This document shows, in pieces, positions 1 to 10,790 of a stretch of 64,000 nucleotides of DNA. Numbering within the stretch: position 1 is the stretch's first letter; every line of letters starts with the position of its first letter. The position numbers were made by a program, and so were the translations under genes. Below the pieces are notes generated by a model, which saw only the letters and a list, made by a program, of their open reading frames with translations, ran no database searches and was not told where the DNA came from. Source of the stretch: Sitta carolinensis (Eukaryota; Chordata; Aves; Passeriformes; Sittidae); NCBI GenBank assembly GCA_032173965.1, contig CM063290.1, positions 11,991,501 to 12,055,500 on the forward strand, given 5' to 3'.

Positions 1-210
1 AATCTCTATCAAAGACTCTCAATAGAATAAATATTTTTGAAGTACAGTTGGTTAGATACAGTGACTGAGCCACAAGCCCATCCATCTGCACAGTGCTTAC
101 CCACCTGCTAAGGGTACTGCCCTTCCATCCAGCCCAGATCCTTACTGCTGCTGTGTCAGCCATACATTTCTTTTCCTCTGAATCTTAAGGAGAGAACGTA
201 CCTAAGAAAA

Positions 211-345
211 AAGCAGTCCTGCTGCATCAGACCACTGGTCTGGGCAGTCCAGTATCCTGTCTCCAACTTTAGCCACCAACACATGCCTAAGGTAGAGCAA
301 AAAACAGGACAAGTATGTATGATATTTGTGGTTAGGAGCTTTTTG
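211..345 (+). mobile_element. Ancient LINE 3'-end fragment, CR1/L3-like (family uncertain)
   Basis: The stretch reads as a degraded copy of a widespread amniote repeat whose hallmark is a 'catcagacca-tggtc' block, then 'cagtatcctgtctcc', then a 'gccaacacatgcctaagg'-like block and an A-rich stretch with 'caggacaag'. All these blocks occur here in order and at about the usual spacing. From general knowledge this repeat belongs to old CR1/L3-type LINE 3' ends common in reptiles and birds; I cannot name the subfamily by eye. No coding capacity remains. A faint continuation toward 560 is possible but not supported. The strand follows the orientation in which the repeat is usually written. Confidence 0.5.
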
Positions 346-2764
346 AACCAGAGTTGTTGTCTCTGTATTCAATATAACTTAACAAAAGACAAAAAATATT
401 CTGGGGATGTGTGGTTCACTTGCATGATCCCTGCATTTGAATGGCTTTTTGTGGACACCTGGATGCAATTATTGATGCTAAAAAACCTGTCTCAGTCACC
501 AAAGGAAAATTATTTATACATCCATGGCTGGAGCAAAGGTGTTAGGTGTCCCTGTGCAAAATGAGTGGAAGGGCTGAGAGTGAAAAAATTCTCAGCCATA
601 GCCGTGGCTGTCTCTGAGTTTCACCAACCTTTCACTGCCACGGCAGGGGGACCTGACTGGCTCCTCTGAGAGGAACAGTGAATTCTTGCAAAGATGCTTT
701 CTCACTGCAGCATGGCCAGTCCTGCATGTTTTGCCCATCGATCAACAGGTGGGACAGCAGGATCGATCAGCTGGTGCCCTTGCTCAGCAGGTTCTGCAGA
801 CGTTTGACTTCAGCTTCTTTGCTTCGACTGTATTTGGTCTCAGCCAGCTGGGGAACCATGGAGCACTTCTTCAGAAGTCCAGACTGGTTACTGTGCACTG
901 GTGTGGGGAGATGTAGCTCCTACCTGTAAAGGCTGAGGTCCCCTTTATTGCAGAGCTGGCCATCGACATGCAGCAGCTCTTTTCCCCCAGTTCCAGCAGA
1001 AGGGTCTGACAAACACTAAATCCAAGAGATGGGAAGAAGGGTTCCTCCAAAATGTTTGGTTTGCTTTAGTGCAGTCTGTAAGGGCCAGGCCAGAGCAATT
1101 ACCAATTACCAGCATGCACAAGATGCTTGCTATGTTGCTTGGAGTGTTTTTCTTTACTACGTGTCAATACAAACCTAGAGCCATTTTTCAGAGTTTGCCA
1201 ATGGCTATTATTGAAAAGGCAAGAATTGCCCTCAAGAGATTCCCCACTGCTCTGCATTATTATCTGCTGGATGGCAGCTCTATAGGCCATGTATCATTTT
1301 TTTCAAATAACCAGTTAATTACTAAATAAAACAACCTAACTTTCAAGCTGATTAGCCTAGATTAATGACCAGCAGCATGTTTCACTCTCCTCAACAATTT
1401 ATCATGGAAAAGAACTATGTCTTTAATGATTTAGGTACCTGGTCTATTGAGGCTTGCTCCAATCTGTACAGCCTCCAATTTGATTTAATTGCTCTTCTTA
1501 GTTTGTGACCTGGAAAAAACCAAGTGACAGCTCCCATTAGTGAAGCCCAGCTTGCAACTTGCTTACAGTGTTACAAAGGCTCACTGGGTGTCTTTCTCTG
1601 CTGACTTCATTAAGAAGATATATAGAGGTCAAGTGTCACTTTGGCACAGAACAAGTACTACGCCGTTTATCAGCTGAAACAGGTTGAATCATCCTGTGTA
1701 TTTTATTTAAGTTTATACTCATTATTTTTCCCTCTTACCATTTTTAAAAGATGTTTTTAGAAGCTCCTTGTTTTGTTTAAGTTAAGATTGAATTTACAGA
1801 CTGGCCTTAAAGGCATTAATTGCAGTTCATTTATTGTTACTTTGGCATGGAGACTTTGGCATTATACTCCTCTATAGTTATTCAATAAGAGATCTTTTTG
1901 TTATAAGGGCTCATTCAGGACCCTTGAGTTTGCTTCCTAATTAATATTACACTTCCTCGCAGTTGTGCTCTGGAGTACAAATGCTCACTCCCCAAGGATG
2001 TTGCTGCAAAAGCACATTGAATGTGTCTTTAAGTGCATCCTGAATTACTGACTTATAATTGAGCAAATCCCTGAAGTCTTCACTTAGCCAAAAGTCCCAC
2101 TTAAGACAATGGGCCCATGGGAGTTGTCTCATCATTAACTGAGCTCCAGCAGTTGTCTGGCACTCAGTGAACTGAGTCATGGTCACTGCCCCTGAGAGTT
2201 TACCATCTACACTAAAGACAAGGACTCAACAAGGCTGGGAAGATAATGAGGCAGCATGAGCTGGAGCTGGGCTCCCAGACCTGGCACTGCCCTTTGGGCT
2301 CAAGGTGTTTCTGAAGGGCAGAGGAGCCACTGCTAACACCACTGGTCACTGTTGTGCTGTGAAAGGCAGACTTCGATGTGAGCTGTTGCTAACCTGCTCT
2401 TTCCTTGTGCTTTTCAGCAGAGAGGCCAAAACAGATGAAGTCCTTTCCATGTCCTCTCTTTCTAAGGAGATTTGTGGCCCTCTTGGACTCGAAGCTGCTG
2501 TCTGCTGAAAGGGCTTGCTTTGCACTATCCTGTTCCAGGATTTTCCTGTCTGAGAGAAAGTTACTGTCTGGCTGATCTTCTCTCCGATTTTAAATCCCTG
2601 AGGTTCAGTTTCCTGGTGGCTAAGTCAGAACAAGACCATCACAAACACTTGGATAAATGTGTGTGTGGTTTCGGCCAGTCCCTAGCTGCAGCTTCCTGAT
2701 CCTGGCTGTGCAAGACACCTGGCAGTGATCTGGGGAAAGTTCTCCTGCAAGGAACAGACGTGTC
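346..2764. other. Unique non-coding DNA
   Basis: No exon, RNA gene or recognisable young transposon is visible. The part from about 1330 to 1900 is AT-rich, has few CpGs and contains homeodomain-like TAAT/ATTA words, so it could hold a regulatory element. The longest frames here are under 100 codons and match nothing I know. Confidence 0.5.
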
Positions 2765-2812
2765 GGTAACACTGTGTCAATAACTGTGGGTAACACTGTG
2801 TCAGTAACACTG
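2765..2812. repeat. Two-copy 24-bp tandem repeat
   Basis: Two adjacent 24-bp units both begin 'ggtaacactgtgtca' and differ at four positions near the end (taactgtg versus taacactg, plus one a/g change). Inside each unit the word 'taacactg' or 'taactgtg' recurs, suggesting an older half-unit. It is a simple local duplication with no sign of function. Confidence 0.8.
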
Positions 2813-4960
2813 GGTCAAGTGACAGGAGCACATCATGCCCTTGTCAGGCTCACTCTGTGGTGCTGGTTACACATGAGGGCCAAGGAGAGAAACCTAGAGA
2901 AAGAAGTTGTCTTGATTTGTTACCTTACTGGGAGGGGTAAGCAGGCTCACACTGCGGCCACAGATTCCAACTCCTTTTTTTTTTTTTTTTTTTTTTTTTC
3001 CAGGAGCAAGGGTCTAAGAGTGGATAGCTGTGACTTCCTGACATATTCACAGGGATCTCAGACAAACCCAACATTCAACTGTTACTACTAAACCTTTTTG
3101 CAAGAAAGCAGTGTCTCAGGGGTAGGTTGATGGGGTTGATTTGTACCAGCATGAGCATTATTATCAGTGTCCCAAACCTACACTGAATGTGCTGTAAAGA
3201 TTCCTGCCAAGCCTGCTAGAAAGCTCTAAAAGTCCAGAGACCCTTTGATCTACCTTGAGTATAAGCCTTACTACTGCCCATGTGCCCTCAGTGCTGTCCT
3301 GAATGAACACTGAGCTCTTGTATTACCATTGCTGGAGAGAAGACTTCTGCCTCTACAAAAAGATCTCTTGCAAAGAAACACAAATTTAATTTCATTTAAT
3401 AAAGTCCTAGCTACTACTCTTGACAAAAAATATGGTACTAGGTACTAAGAACAACAAGGAAATACCAGCGTCTGTGTAGCAGAATAACTCCCTGCAGTCA
3501 GCCTTGGAGCTGCTTTTGTGCCATGGATAGGTACAATGTATGTATCTCCTCATCCTGTGGCTGGATTACTCTAAGGATGGAATTCAATATAGTTGAGCAA
3601 TTCAGGATTACTGGTTTATTTGCCAAGGTTGTACAGGAAATATCAAACAAAAGTTTCCAAGTTTTTCACCAGTTTTTATTCCAGCAGATGGATGCCTGTA
3701 AGTTCCTGCAGAAAGTCCTTGTGGCTGCAGGGACCCTTCAAGGACTCCTCATTCCACAGGGTTGTGCAGCAGGGCTGGGGACCTGGACAAGAGATGCTGG
3801 TGGTATTCACAGAGCACGACAGCTCGAGGCTGTGTCAGGTCTGGGTCTGTCTTAATCACTTTGCAACGGTCACGAAGCTCCATCCCCCTTGACCCCTTCC
3901 TTCACCCAATCCCCCCTGCTGCTTGAGCCATTTGATCAGAGCATGAACCCAGCAGTGAGTGAATGTGGGCAGGTGTAAAGCCCCTTCCTAATCCCCTGGC
4001 CATGCACCTGGGTTCCTGTGGTACACTTTGAACATGTGCCTCAGACCCACATTTCGGGGCATAAGAAATGCTTCTCCTTTGAGCAAGCTGCTGTCTTATG
4101 CATGCTTTTTTGGGTTTTCCAAAAGCAGCCAAAAATCTCCTAATCCACCCTTTCTGCTGCCTATTTCCTGCTGGTTGCACTTTTGAGCCCTCGTGCACAT
4201 TTTTGTCACAAGAGAAGGTGGGTGTTTACCTCTGCAGTAAAGGTAGCTGTCGCCAGCTGACAGAAGAGATGTGTGACAGAGCCAGTGCTGGTCCCAGCTG
4301 CTGGTGTCTGCACCATTTGGGGATACAAGAGGGCAGCAAGTCACCTCTGTTGGCTGCAAGCATCTATCAGTGCTGAGCAGTACAAACCTCTCCAGGGAGA
4401 AAGAGAAGGGGAGATCTTTCCCATTTCAAACCCTCTCCTGTTACTAATAGGGACAGGTCACAGCCATGGGAATAAGGCACGAGGCATTGATTCATTGAGC
4501 TTTTTCTTGTAATGCTGTAGATCTTCATTAATGTTCCCGGTTGTGCTTTCTGCTGTTCCCAGTGGGGCCACTTAATGACATAAAGAGCTTAACAAGGAGA
4601 AGCTGTGGTCACAGCTGAGGAGAAGGGTCTGGTTTACTGCTGCCAAGGGTTGTGCTGTTTGTCATATGCAGTATCAGCCTCTAAATACTTCTCACCATTG
4701 GGACTGAGAAAATCACTTTGCAGAGAAGGTTATCCAGTAAATCTAGCAGGGCCGAAACAAGAGACCAAGAAGGGTGCCTCTCTTGTGACAGTACTGCTCT
4801 CTAAAAGCTTTTGGCAGGTATCTGGAGAGGGCTGTTTCCTGTCATAAACTGTGATTGTGTATTGGCCATGGATATGAGGTCTTATGAGTCATGCAGTGGG
4901 GTTTTCTTACCTGTTCCACTATCTCTCCTTGGGGAATCCCAGAGCTCCAGGCAAAAAGCT
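2813..4960. other. Unique non-coding DNA with a T25 run
   Basis: An uninterrupted run of 25 T lies at 2975-2999. The rest is ordinary mixed sequence. Open frames near 3523-3890 and 4096-4376 are short, overlap one another on both strands and show no known motif, so I do not call a gene. Confidence 0.5.
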
Positions 4961-5884
4961 TCACAGAATCACAGAATCTGCTGAGCTGGGGGGATCCAAA
5001 AGAATCATCAAGTCCAAAACCTGGCCCTGCACAGCACCATCCTCAAAAATCACACCACATACCTGAGAGCATTGCCCAAACACTTCTTGAGCTCTGCCAG
5101 GCTGGTGCTGCGACCACTTCCCTGGGGAGCCTGTTCAGTGCCCAACCACTCTCTGGGGGCAGAACCTTTTCCTAATATCCAACCTAAACCTCCCCTGACA
5201 CAAGGCCAGGCCACTCCCTCAGGTCCTGTCCCTGGTCAGCCCAGAGCAGAGATCAGTGCTGCCCCTGCTCTTTCCCTCGGGAGGGAGCTGTGACTGCACT
5301 GAGCTCTCCCCTCAGTCTCCTCCAGGCTGAGCAGACCAAGTGCCCTCAGCCTCTCCTCACACTGTTTCCCCTCAAGGCCCTTCACCATTCACAGCCCTCC
5401 TTTGGATGCTCTCTAACAGTTTGGAGTCTTTCTTACATTGTGGTGCCCAGAACTCCCCCAGCACTCGAGGTGAGGCTGGCACAGGTCAGAGCAGAACAGG
5501 ACAATCCCCTGCCTTGCCTGGCTGGTGATGCTGTGCCTGATGCCCCCAGGACACAGCTGGCCTCCTGGCTGCCAGGGCACTGCTGACTCACATGCAGATT
5601 TCCATCAGCCAGGTCCCTCTCCGTGGCACTGCTCTCCAGCCCCTCATTCCCCAATCTGTCCATACACCCAGGCTGTGCCATGCAGAACTTGTCACTTTCC
5701 CCTGTTGAACTTCACATTGTTGATGACTGCCCAGCCCTATGGTTTGTTGAGGTCTCTCTGCAGGGTACCCTGCCTTTCAGGGAGTCAATTGCTCCTCCCA
5801 GTTTTGTATTGTCTGTGAGCTTCTTCAGTACCCCTTCCAGTCCTGTGTCCAAGTCATTTATTAAGATGTTGAAGAGCACATCAT
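4961..5884 (-). mobile_element. CR1 LINE retrotransposon, 5'-truncated
   Basis: CR1 is the dominant non-LTR retrotransposon of birds; it inserts by target-primed reverse transcription and is usually 5'-truncated. The 3' end lies at 4961-4978, where two 'acagaatc' units are the reverse complement of the CR1 octamer tail. Read on the minus strand, the copy enters the reverse transcriptase at a 'VLFNILINDLD' block (about 5845-5884). It passes the position of the F-A-D-D catalytic motif at 5808-5819, here changed to L-T-D-N, then 'TKLGG'. The rest of the ORF2 C-terminus follows, broken by stops and frameshifts, and then the 3' UTR. At roughly 0.9 kb it keeps about a fifth of a full element. It is dead and moderately diverged. 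The 5' boundary is judged from where similarity to CR1 stops, so it may be off by about ten bases. Confidence 0.93.
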
Positions 5885-6804
5885 CTTGCTGATGCTGGGC
5901 ATGGTGCAATGGAACTGGGAAAGCCCAGAGTTCTGGGAAGGAGGAGCAAGCAGAGAGAGGAATCTGGTATCTGTGAGAGAAAGGAGCAACACAGAAGGGA
6001 AGGCACCGATGCATGATGTTCCTAGTGAAACCATCAGGTGCAAATATACTGCAATTTATCTTTCGTACTTGATGAAGTCATGCCACAGTACATATTATTG
6101 TCAAACATACTTGAAATGTAACTGTACAAATGTTTCCTAGAAGGAGACTTCCCCTTTTTTTATCTCAACTGCCTTAGCTCCTCCCTTCCCAGCACTTAAT
6201 ACATTTGCTAAGCATTAGTCTTTCCAATGGTATTTCAGCTGGACAAGTTTACTTTGCAGCTGGAGTTTGGACAGGCAGATTAGACTCAAATAAGTTATGA
6301 TACTTCCAGATCTAGAAGTCTTTACTTCAATGGGAGAAAGTTGTCGTGAAGCCACAGCTCAACTATGTACTTCAGTGCCTTTCCTCCAGCTGTCCACTCA
6401 AAGCCCCCCACTAGCAGAGCTTGTTGAACCTTTGCCATTATTTGGGATACCTTCACTAAGATATTGGTGTTCAGGAGGACAAATCTGCAGCCAGGGAAGC
6501 CATGGGGTGCTGAGTACTTGTTAAACCCAGCTACAAGCCCAGTCGTCTTCTTGGTGTGAATTGATGCTCAACATTTATTGCAGAACAGGTGTTAATGGAA
6601 GGTCACCTAAGGCTTCTCTGCAGCATAATTGTGGGGCTATTTCAAGCTTTCTCATTTGGTTTTAATGCAGATCAATGTCGTAAATTGTCAAGAATCACGA
6701 AGTAAGAGTGTCTGCAATGCTGCTGGATCACCTGCCTTCCAAAACTGCTTCTTGCATGTCAAATTTAGAAATTCATCACCTGAGACCCAAGCTTACAAGC
6801 ATTT
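5885..6804. other. Unique non-coding DNA
   Basis: No gene or clear repeat is seen between the CR1 copy and the palindrome. The sequence around 6040-6320 is AT-rich. The 'ttcaatggg' word near 6327 recalls old amniote interspersed repeats but is too short to call. Confidence 0.45.
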
Positions 6805-6833
6805 GTAATGCTTTCCAACTTGGAAAGCATTAC
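6805..6833. repeat. 29-bp near-perfect palindrome
   Basis: The left arm 'gtaatgctttccaa' (6805-6818) and the right arm 'ttggaaagcattac' (6820-6833) are exact reverse complements around a single central c. All 14 pairs match. Symmetry stops abruptly on both sides. The centre contains TTCC and GGAA half-sites five bases apart, so a dimeric transcription-factor site is possible. A relic of an inverted duplication is equally possible. Confidence 0.9.
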
Positions 6834-9460
6834 CAGAGGCTAAAGACTGGATCATGCCAGAAACACATAAAGCATGCAGATGGAGCTGCTGCCGGCTCTG
6901 CAGCCAGCAGTGGATAACCCTGCGTGGGCTGGTTTTCCCAAATGACACTGTTTCTCATGCTTGTTCCCATTAGTCACCCAGTCTCTGCTCTCAGGCTCAA
7001 ATCCCTGTGTGCACAAACTGGGGCATTGTGCTCATCCAGTTTGGGGCATAACTAAATTCTCATTCATTTCTACCCCACATAGAGCAGACCTGTCTCTGTG
7101 ATTTGACTTAAAGGATCTTTGGCTAGATTTGCTTTAATATCCTCTGCAGGATCAAGCTCTCATTTCAATGGGTCCCACTTTCCTCCAGCAGTTCATGCTA
7201 ACAGGTTTTTTTCCTTTCTCACTTTTCTTTTGCACACAATTTAAAGACACTTCATTTAATTTCAAGAACCTTTTTTAATGAAAAATCAGTCGTTATTAAT
7301 TTGATGAAAAACTGGAACTCTGACCTCTGGTTTTTATCCTAGTTTTCAGGTGTGACATCAGATAACTTTTGTACCCTGGGATTTGCTGTGAGTTTGATAG
7401 CACCAGAAAAGCTCTCACCAGCAGCAGGCTGGTGATTTACATTGCTGACAGGCAAGTGTGTTACAGCACTTCACACCATCCCTCTGCAGCATCCCTTCTG
7501 TGCTGGGCATCCTCTGGTTGCTCTCCTTCCACTCAGGTTGCTGTGCTCTTGTTGCTTGGACAAGTTTTATTGCAAGGAACAAAAGTTAAGTTGAAGGGGA
7601 ATAGATTTTAAAATCAAGACTAACCCCTAGACTTGGTGGTGTGCCTAAAACAGGGATTCCCTTTGCTGGGGAAACCATAACTTTTCCGGGATGGTGTTGC
7701 TATAGAGATGGTGTCCAATCTCTCTCTGTTAATATTGCCCCTTTGGAAGGGCCCTGAATAGGCACTGAGGTAGGTAAATTTATGCAGTGACACCGAGCGG
7801 GTGATTTTATTCTGACAAATTCCTGCAACGTTTGTTTCCAGGCTTGTCTGAGGGCTGGGACACAGTGTTGGGCTTTTTGTCCCACGTGCTGCCCTCATGG
7901 GGACGGAGTTAATGGAATCCTTGTTCAGAGCCGCTGGGGCAGAAATTTTTTTGCTGAGAGAGACAAAAGCTGAACGGGCCACCTCAGAGGTTGCTTTGGG
8001 AAGGCTGTCTCTTGTGGGCTCTCAAAGGAAACAGGAGATAACACTTGGGCCAGGAGTCTCATGGAGTATTTTCAAGCACCTTCCTCTCTGCCCCACTGCC
8101 TTGTGCCTGCACATCTGCCTCCTGCAGCATCTTTTCTAGGGTGGCAGGGAAGGGGCTTCTCCAGAAAACACTAATTAGAGGGTTTTTTCCCACAGCCTGG
8201 CAAGAGAATAATTACCAGCATTGTGAGACATGGCCCAGAGATGCTGTTGGAGTGGGATGGCTGTGATGGGGCCAGTGGGTCGAAAGCAGCAGTAGGAAGG
8301 GGCACAACCTGGCTGTCCCTGACTGTGGACCTGTGCAGGCTGGTCCCAGCACAACAGGGCTGTTTGGGTCCCCATTTACGCTCAGCTGTGGTTGTACCAG
8401 TCAATACAACAGGGAGTTGAGCTAGGGCTGAAAAAGCACCATCTAGGCTGCAAGCACCAAAGCTGCATGTCAGCACTCTCTGTGGTTTGGTTTGAGGATC
8501 TGGCTGTTTGAGTATTCTCTGGATACTTGTGTGTTCTCAGGAGGACTCCAGCTCCTGGAGTCACTTGGTTATGGCAGACCATCAGCTGCACTTTGTGGAA
8601 ATAATTTCATGGGTCCAAGAAATATTGCACACCCTAAAAGCTCTGAGGTGAGCACTGAAGGTAGCCTGGGATCACATCATGCAGAGACAGCACCTCCACT
8701 GAGCTCCTTCAAACCAGACCAAGCTCAAGACCCAGATTCAGCATCACATCACCCTGGGGATGGGAGCTCAGTAACAGCAAGGGCATCAGGGCATCTGAAT
8801 AATCCTCAAGGATAGCGACAAGTTGTTCTGGTGCAGAAGACCTCCAAGACAGGACTGGGTAAAGCATGTAAGTCTGAAGGGAGGCTGGTAATGCTCCATG
8901 GCTCCTGCTGTGCTCTCTGGGGATAGCATCGTTTCAGAAAAAGGGAAATGCATTCAGCATAATTTTGTCAAAGAGCACAGGTTCTTTAGAACTAAGCAGT
9001 GCTTTATCATTAAAATATGGCCTTTTGATTCTACCAATTTATAAGGGATGAAATTATTTCTAATGAATAAATTATTGAATTTAGTTCATTTCTGCTATTC
9101 AAGTGTCCTAGTTTTTCAGGTGTACTTTGTAATTTTTTGGCATTATTTGAAGGCCTGCCTGGAAGGGAGAGTGTTTTGTGGTGCGTAGAATGTGAATAAC
9201 TGTTTTTTCTAAGTTTTCCTCTATAGCCATACAGATGATCATATCACTGAAACTGAGTGTCTCTTGTAGTAGAAATAACCAGATCAATCCAATTGGATGT
9301 TGGCATTTTTGATGAAACTTATTTAAGTATTATATCATTGAGTATTGCAGTATTGATGTAAAGATTATTAATCAAGGGCAGCCCATGGCCTCTAATCCAT
9401 AGAAGGCTCCAGGCTGCTTGGTGTTTTGGGGTGTTTCTGGTTTTTCTTTTGAGGGGGAAA
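6834..9460. other. Unique non-coding DNA
   Basis: I see no exon or RNA gene. Around 7150-7190 the words 'ctgcaggatcaagctctc' and 'atttcaatggg' resemble pieces of old amniote repeats, too little to name. The 8900-9360 part is AT-rich and contains a 12-bp palindrome, 'atccaattggat', near 9287. Frames near 7620-7982 and 8171-8476 show no motif. Confidence 0.45.
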
Positions 9461-9584
9461 CTTTTTTTTTTGTTTTTTTTGTGGTTTTTTTTGTTTGTTT
9501 GTTTGGGGTTTTTTTGGGGTTTTTGTTTGTTTGTTTGTTTGTGGGTTTTTTGTGGTTTTTTTTTGTTTTGTTTTGTTTTGTTTT
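9461..9584 (+). repeat. G/T-rich low-complexity tract
   Basis: The stretch is almost purely T and G on the plus strand: long T runs, two blocks of TTTG repeats, 'ggggtttttttgggg' near the middle, and a GTTTT pentamer array at the end. Open frames across it on both strands (poly-F/C/G or poly-K/N/Q) are artefacts of composition. Similar tracts lie near 22.1 and 47.8 kb. Confidence 0.9.
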
Positions 9585-10449
9585 CTGAGAATAAATTGTT
9601 TTTGCTCCATCTTTTTCTTCCATGAAAAGCTGCCATTTCAGAGCTGCTTTTGCACAACGGTACTAGTTCTTCAGAAAGATGAGCACAAACCTAGTTGAAC
9701 TCACACAAAAAATCAGGGTTAACTCCATAGGACAGCGAGGATGCTTAGATGTTGGCTGGATGTACGAGATTCTTTTAGGCCTGTCAGGAAGAACACCACT
9801 ATGGAGGCATAAAGCAAGGCTCTCATTAGGATGTCTGTTGTGTGGAGCAAGCAAGACCCTTCCTATTGTTGGTATAAATTCCACAGGAGCAAGCTGGGAA
9901 ACAGTAAAGGGGAATGTCTGCCTATGTATTTGCAGTGGGTGCTGATGCAGAGCAGGGAACAAAGCCATCTCAGGCGTCAGCTAATCTGTCCCGTGGGCTG
10001 CATGTCCCGTGGCAAACACTTGTGTCTGAGCGTTCACGTGAGCAGTGCCACTGAGCTCAGGACGCGTCTCGCGTGCAGAGGCCTTTGCAGAACAGAGACC
10101 CTAATCCCAGGAGTTTTGTCAGGGTTACCGAGGACTTTCCCCGTGTGATGTGGCTGTTTCAGTGGCCAAGCAGGGTTTCTGCTATCTTGAGCCCAGCCTG
10201 CTGTTTACTTGCTCCTTTTGTTTTAATAAAGAGGCTCATTCTCTCCAAACACACATGGACACCTGGCATTTTCCCGCCTGGGACTGGTGGCCGCAGAGGA
10301 CTGCAGGGCCCTGTTTCTGCTTGCTCAGTGTAGGATGCCTTTGTAATGCAAACTGAGAAGGGTTACAGCTCCAGCCCCAGATCATTCACAGTCATATAGC
10401 TAAGCAAGAAACCATTCTCAATAGCACACAGCAGCATTTTCAGCTCCTG
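9585..10449. other. Unique non-coding DNA with a small CpG-containing patch
   Basis: There is no recognisable gene. A short patch at about 10035-10080 holds several CpGs, including 'acgcgtctcgcgtg', unusual for this CpG-poor window, but it is far too short for a CpG island. Confidence 0.4.
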
Positions 10450-10560
10450 TAAATAATCCTCAAAGCCACACAGCACTCTTATGAAGGAAGTCTGGCTGGA
10501 TGGCTTGGGGATACTGTGCTTTAGAGATGATATGCACCATTCTCAGCCTCAAAGGTTTAA
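10450..10560 (-). mobile_element. Possible MIR SINE relic
   Basis: Two blocks match the reverse complement of the MIR core in the right order: 'aataatcctcaaa...cttatgaagg' (compare the MIR 'aatcctca...ctatgagg' block), then 'tttagagatgat...ctcagcctcaaaggtt' (compare 'tttacagatgag...ggctcagagaggtt'). The spacing is about ten bases too long, so a small insertion must be assumed. MIR is a very old tRNA-derived SINE found at low level in birds. Confidence 0.38.
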
Positions 10561-10589
10561 AAAAAAAAATCTTCTAATATAACACTGCC

Positions 10590-10790
10590 ATTTAAGAGAA
10601 ATCAGAAATGAAAAGCAGCTGTCAAACTTTAATTTCCTGCTAATGAATGACCATGAATCCATTCTTTGATGATTCTTGACCCTAGAAACAAAATGTATTA
10701 GCACTTTCAGATTTTGCACAGTAGTGCTAAATGGGGCATGTAATGTACTAATTTAGTGCCTCTTTAGCATAATCACAACCTTCATGCACA
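10590..10790. promoter_or_regulatory. Candidate conserved non-coding element
   Basis: This AT-rich block has almost no CpG and is dense in words common in vertebrate developmental enhancers, such as 'ctgctaatgaatgacc' and repeated 'tta(g)cac' and 'taatg' words. The judgement is by texture only; no alignment was possible. Confidence 0.22.

Noticed and set aside
7150..7190. 'atttcaatggg' and 'ctgcaggatcaagctc' as an old amniote repeat
   Set aside because: The similarity covers too few bases to separate from chance.
9319..9698. Lys/Asn/Gln-rich and Phe/Gly/Cys-rich frames
   Set aside because: They are translations of the G/T-rich tract. The same holds for the frames at 47708-48037 and around 19875-19925.
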